The position numbers were made by a program, and so were the translations under genes. Below, in pieces: positions 61,233 to 64,000 of a stretch of DNA of 64,000 bases; within the stretch, counting starts at the first letter, position 1; each line of letters begins with the position of its first letter. The notes beneath the pieces were generated by a model. That model did no database searches. It was not told the origin of the DNA and worked only from the letters and a program-made list of their open reading frames with translations. This DNA comes from Corallincola platygyrae (GTDB lineage: Bacteria; Pseudomonadota; Gammaproteobacteria; Enterobacterales; Neiellaceae), in the NCBI RefSeq assembly GCF_039544265.1, contig NZ_BAABLI010000014.1:277581-341580 (forward strand), given 5' to 3'.

Positions 61233-63857
61233 TTAGTCCATCAGCTGTTGTAGCTGTTCGAAGAACTCAGGGCTGGGTGCCGGTTCAATCGAGACCTGCG
61301 GCACCGACAAACTTCTCATGCCCGCGCCTTCGCCGCGATAGAAATAGAAGTTGATGTTGCTCCAATCATCATGATCTTCCAACACGTCATAGTTTCCATC
61401 ACGATTGACATCGAGGTCGTAGACAAAATCCAGATCATCGCCATCACAGTTGTAATCGATGGACACAGAGCCAGGGTGGCCAAATCCATCCTTTTCAACC
61501 ATTGGCCTTGCACCGGTCTCATCAAGATCCAGACTGATACCGTGGCTGTAATCAATTTTGAAGTAACGGTAATCATCCGTCGGCGCATTGCTTATTGCTG
61601 GAACACATAGACTGCCATGCAGCCTGCGCAACACACGATCCCCCTCTTCCACACCTATCGTGGGTAGACCATCTAACTGATGCAGGTAATTCATCACACT
61701 CAGGTAGTTCGACTTGTAGTTAACATTGTCATGGCCACCGTGCAGCAACCCAAGGTTATGCCCAAACTCATGCATCACAGTACCGGCCTGGTAGTTGATC
61801 AACAGGTTAGTATTGCGGTCAGTGTTGCGATTCAGTCCCCACTTGCCCAGCGACACAATGGATTCTTTGCCGTTAACATAGGCAACACCCGAGCTTCCCG
61901 CCGCCCCAGATGCCTTGCGAGAGCTACCAAACACCATATAGTACCAGGGGCCGTTCAGCCTGCGCTGCAACGCCATATGATCAAGTTTCAAGTTGTAAAG
62001 ACCTGCGATTTCGGGATCGCTGCTGTAATGCAATTGAATGGTTTTGGTAAATGGCAAAGCGTTACCGCCACCTAAGTCGAAATCACCAGGGCTGATACCC
62101 GCTTCGGTGTGATATAAAGCCCCAGTGTCAAAGTGGATGGCGATGCCACTGTCAGCAAATGCATCTCGCACCATCTCCAGCGCTTCTTTTTGCGGAATAA
62201 CGCCCAGGTCAGTTGTTTCCATCCAATCGATCTCTACGAACAGATCCCTGGTACCGGCGCGCGCCCCCAGGTCGTAGTAGTACTCGTCCAAATAAACAAT
62301 ACCCGGCATTTCAGCGCAATCCGGCAAACCATCTTTATCGGCGTCACCCAGGAACTGGATATCAGCATCACAGGCTGCAGGCGCGGCAGGCTGGTCAGCA
62401 ATGGTGACAACAACAGTGTCAGTATCTTCAGCACCCTGGTCATCAACCACTGTTAGCGTGATCTCATAGATGCCCTCAGCTACAAAGGTATGGAGTGGCG
62501 CCACGCCGGTCATACCATTTGACCAGAGATAACTGACAATCTCGCCATCGGGGTCATCACTCAAAGACGCATCAAACTGCACAGGCTCTCCGGGAGCCGC
62601 CCAAATATCTTGTCCTGCATTAGCCACTGGCAACTTGTTAGGCGCGCTGATTTGCGTTACCCGGTAAGCGAAGGTCTCATCATTGAACTCAATCAGATAA
62701 CCGCCCGCACCTTGTGTCAGGTAGATATCACCACCGCTTTGCTCTGCCCAACCGTCAGCATTGTTATCGCCAAAATTCTGAGACCAATCACCAAAATGGT
62801 CGAACTTAAATCGTTGGTCGGCGGCGTCAGTGAACTCAGCCTCCACAGCCCAAGTGTTATTCGCCGTTAATTGCATCGCGGTTAGGTCCCAGCCGTTGCT
62901 GGTGCCGCGCAGGTAAAGCTGCTGGAAGTTAGCCTGGTATCCGTGCGTCTCTGACACCGTCACGGTTAATGAATCGGTCGCTTGCGCACCTTCATTGTCA
63001 GTGACCGTTAAAGTGACGTGGTATTCACCGGGCGAAGCGTAGGTTTTCGACGCCGTCACACCATTTAAGCCGTTCGACCATGCGTAGGTAGAAATTGCGC
63101 CATCCGGATCATAAGAGCCGCTGGCGTCGAAATTCACCACACTCCCTACTTCAACCTGTAGGTCGTTACCGGCGACAGCAACAGGCGGAAGGTTCGACGC
63201 ACCGAGCTTTGTGACTGTATAAACAAAGCTTCGGTCATCAAATTGGACTCGATAATCACCTGCCCCTTGAGAAACAAAAATATCCCCACCGCCCTGCTCA
63301 GCAACGCCGTTACTGTCCGAATCGCCATAGTTCTCTCGCCAATCAGCAAAACGATCGAACTTAAAACGCGCATCTGCTTCTCCATCGAAATAGATCTCCG
63401 CCAGCCAAAGGCTGCCATCACTCTTGGACATGGCGTAAGCATCCCATCCATTGTGGGTGCCTCTTAAATACAATTGGGAGAATTGATGAGTATCTTCAAC
63501 GGCCTTAACCAGGCTGTATTGCAACGTCTGATCGTTGAACGTGACTAGGTAGTCACCCGCCGAAGGCACAGCGATATCATTGCCAGAAAAATCAGCGACA
63601 CCATCACCATTGTTGTCACCATAGTTGTTGGACCAATCGCCATGGCGATCAAATTTAAACCTGTCGTTTTCAGCACCCGAGAAAGTTACCTGAGAACGCC
63701 AGGTATGATCAGCAATCAATGACATCGGTGTCGTTTGCCAATCGTTGAATGTACCGCGGAGGTATAGCTGTGAAAATCCTTGCTCTAACGCCAACACCTG
63801 CATTGATAAGCTCATGATGCAGATGGAAATAACCCGAACTAAGCCTTGCATGGACAT
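61233..63857 (-). CDS. Secreted metzincin-type metalloprotease with PKD and E-set/CBM-like repeats
   Basis: 874-residue exported protein with a signal peptide at about residues 1-23. Three repeats of about 90 residues (31-120, 129-218, 314-403), each starting LYLRGTxN(D/G)W and containing RFKFD..DW..N(Y/F)GD, look like starch-binding/E-set domains. Two PKD domains (226-303 and 411-490) carry VxAGxD and FDASxSxDPDG. After an acidic Ca-binding-like stretch (DADKDGLPD), the catalytic region has zinc motif HEFGHNLGLLH at 696-706 and a Met-turn SVMNY (Met 722). The ATG follows AAAGGAG. Probably digests protein bound to polysaccharide; substrate unknown. Confidence 0.88.
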   Translation of the reverse strand: MSMQGLVRVISICIMSLSMQVLALEQGFSQLYLRGTFNDWQTTPMSLIADHTWRSQVTFSGAENDRFKFDRHGDWSNNYGDNNGDGVADFSGNDIAVPSAGDYLVTFNDQTLQYSLVKAVEDTHQFSQLYLRGTHNGWDAYAMSKSDGSLWLAEIYFDGEADARFKFDRFADWRENYGDSDSNGVAEQGGGDIFVSQGAGDYRVQFDDRSFVYTVTKLGASNLPPVAVAGNDLQVEVGSVVNFDASGSYDPDGAISTYAWSNGLNGVTASKTYASPGEYHVTLTVTDNEGAQATDSLTVTVSETHGYQANFQQLYLRGTSNGWDLTAMQLTANNTWAVEAEFTDAADQRFKFDHFGDWSQNFGDNNADGWAEQSGGDIYLTQGAGGYLIEFNDETFAYRVTQISAPNKLPVANAGQDIWAAPGEPVQFDASLSDDPDGEIVSYLWSNGMTGVAPLHTFVAEGIYEITLTVVDDQGAEDTDTVVVTIADQPAAPAACDADIQFLGDADKDGLPDCAEMPGIVYLDEYYYDLGARAGTRDLFVEIDWMETTDLGVIPQKEALEMVRDAFADSGIAIHFDTGALYHTEAGISPGDFDLGGGNALPFTKTIQLHYSSDPEIAGLYNLKLDHMALQRRLNGPWYYMVFGSSRKASGAAGSSGVAYVNGKESIVSLGKWGLNRNTDRNTNLLINYQAGTVMHEFGHNLGLLHGGHDNVNYKSNYLSVMNYLHQLDGLPTIGVEEGDRVLRRLHGSLCVPAISNAPTDDYRYFKIDYSHGISLDLDETGARPMVEKDGFGHPGSVSIDYNCDGDDLDFVYDLDVNRDGNYDVLEDHDDWSNINFYFYRGEGAGMRSLSVPQVSIEPAPSPEFFEQLQQLMD

Positions 63858-63928
63858 AGCCGATACTCCTTTTCTTCAAACCACCAAACCACATGAAGCG
63901 CGCGCAATATCACACCAACACAGTATTA

Positions 63929-63944
63929 TGTGAGCGATATCACA
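63929..63944. promoter_or_regulatory. CRP-like site upstream of the protease gene
   Basis: TGTGAGCGATATCACA is a perfect match to TGTGA-N6-TCACA. It lies 72-87 bp upstream of the protease start codon. cAMP-CRP control of a secreted hydrolase is plausible; the site could also serve a gene beyond the window edge. Confidence 0.7.
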
Positions 63945-64000
63945 TACAGGCTATGCTGTTGTTACACGGATGTAAATGAATGGTTAATGACAGTTTTCAA

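Noticed and set aside
1..64000. CRISPR arrays, tRNA/rRNA genes, prophage or integrase genes
   Set aside because: No regularly spaced direct repeats, no cloverleaf with CCA end, and no integrase, transposase or phage structural protein among the frames.

Overview
The window looks like the chromosome of a marine-type gammaproteobacterium, probably Oceanospirillales/Marinobacter-like. I see no phage, plasmid, transposase, CRISPR, rRNA or tRNA gene. Two signals point to this group. First, gene neighbourhoods are shared with enterics (alaA-yfbR, yfbV-ackA-pta, tesA-ybbA-ybbP) or pseudomonads (ubiG next to a gph/mupP phosphatase, a PhaI/PhaF-type phasin pair). Second, there is a storage-lipid gene set whose fatty acyl reductase closely resembles the Marinobacter enzyme. 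The assignment is an inference from gene content.

Layout. 1-8.9 kb: 3'-truncated gyrA (minus), then ubiG, a HAD phosphatase, an FAD monooxygenase, a K+ channel-like protein, alaA, yfbR and dgt. 9-12 kb: adhE behind a clear FNR-type promoter and a long structured leader. 12-21.7 kb: signalling and housekeeping genes (response regulator-TPR protein, pentapeptide-repeat ion channel, thioesterase, class V aminotransferase, diguanylate cyclase, xthA, a YccA-like protein, a GcvR-like protein). 21.9-32.2 kb: fermentation locus with a DUF3360 transporter divergent from pflB-pflA, a CbiM-like membrane protein, yfbV, ackA and pta. 32.4-34.7 kb: a tight four-gene operon of two DUF1538 membrane proteins, a P-II-like protein and a CBS protein. 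34.9-52.7 kb: mixed housekeeping genes (lipoprotein, ggt, methyltransferase, YfcH-like epimerase, YbbAP exporter, tesA, type II DAHP synthase, DEAD-box helicase, EamA permease, glgA, SBP-GGDEF protein), including a 282-bp MITE-like element. 53-60.7 kb: wax ester/triacylglycerol and granule genes (fatty acyl-CoA reductase, DUF2505 protein, acyl-CoA-binding protein, TetR regulator, HSL-type hydrolase, WS/DGAT, two phasins). 61.2-63.9 kb: a secreted multidomain metzincin protease under a CRP-like site.

How the genes work together. AdhE, PflB/PflA, AckA and Pta form a mixed-acid fermentation set (pyruvate to formate and acetyl-CoA, then to ethanol or to acetate plus ATP). Their promoters share a 15-bp palindrome of the HexR type (TGTAAT-N3-ATTACA). 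At adhE and pflB it lies upstream of an FNR box placed about 41 bp before the predicted start of transcription, suggesting joint control by sugar-phosphate status and oxygen. In the lipid region, FadR-like palindromes precede the acyl reductase and, far upstream in the window, an acyl-CoA thioesterase, suggesting acyl-CoA-responsive control of storage-lipid synthesis.

The least explained items are the DUF1538/P-II/CBS operon, the DUF3360 transporter at the position where focA is often found, the two non-coding inverted-repeat elements, and the long structured leaders of adhE and pflB.
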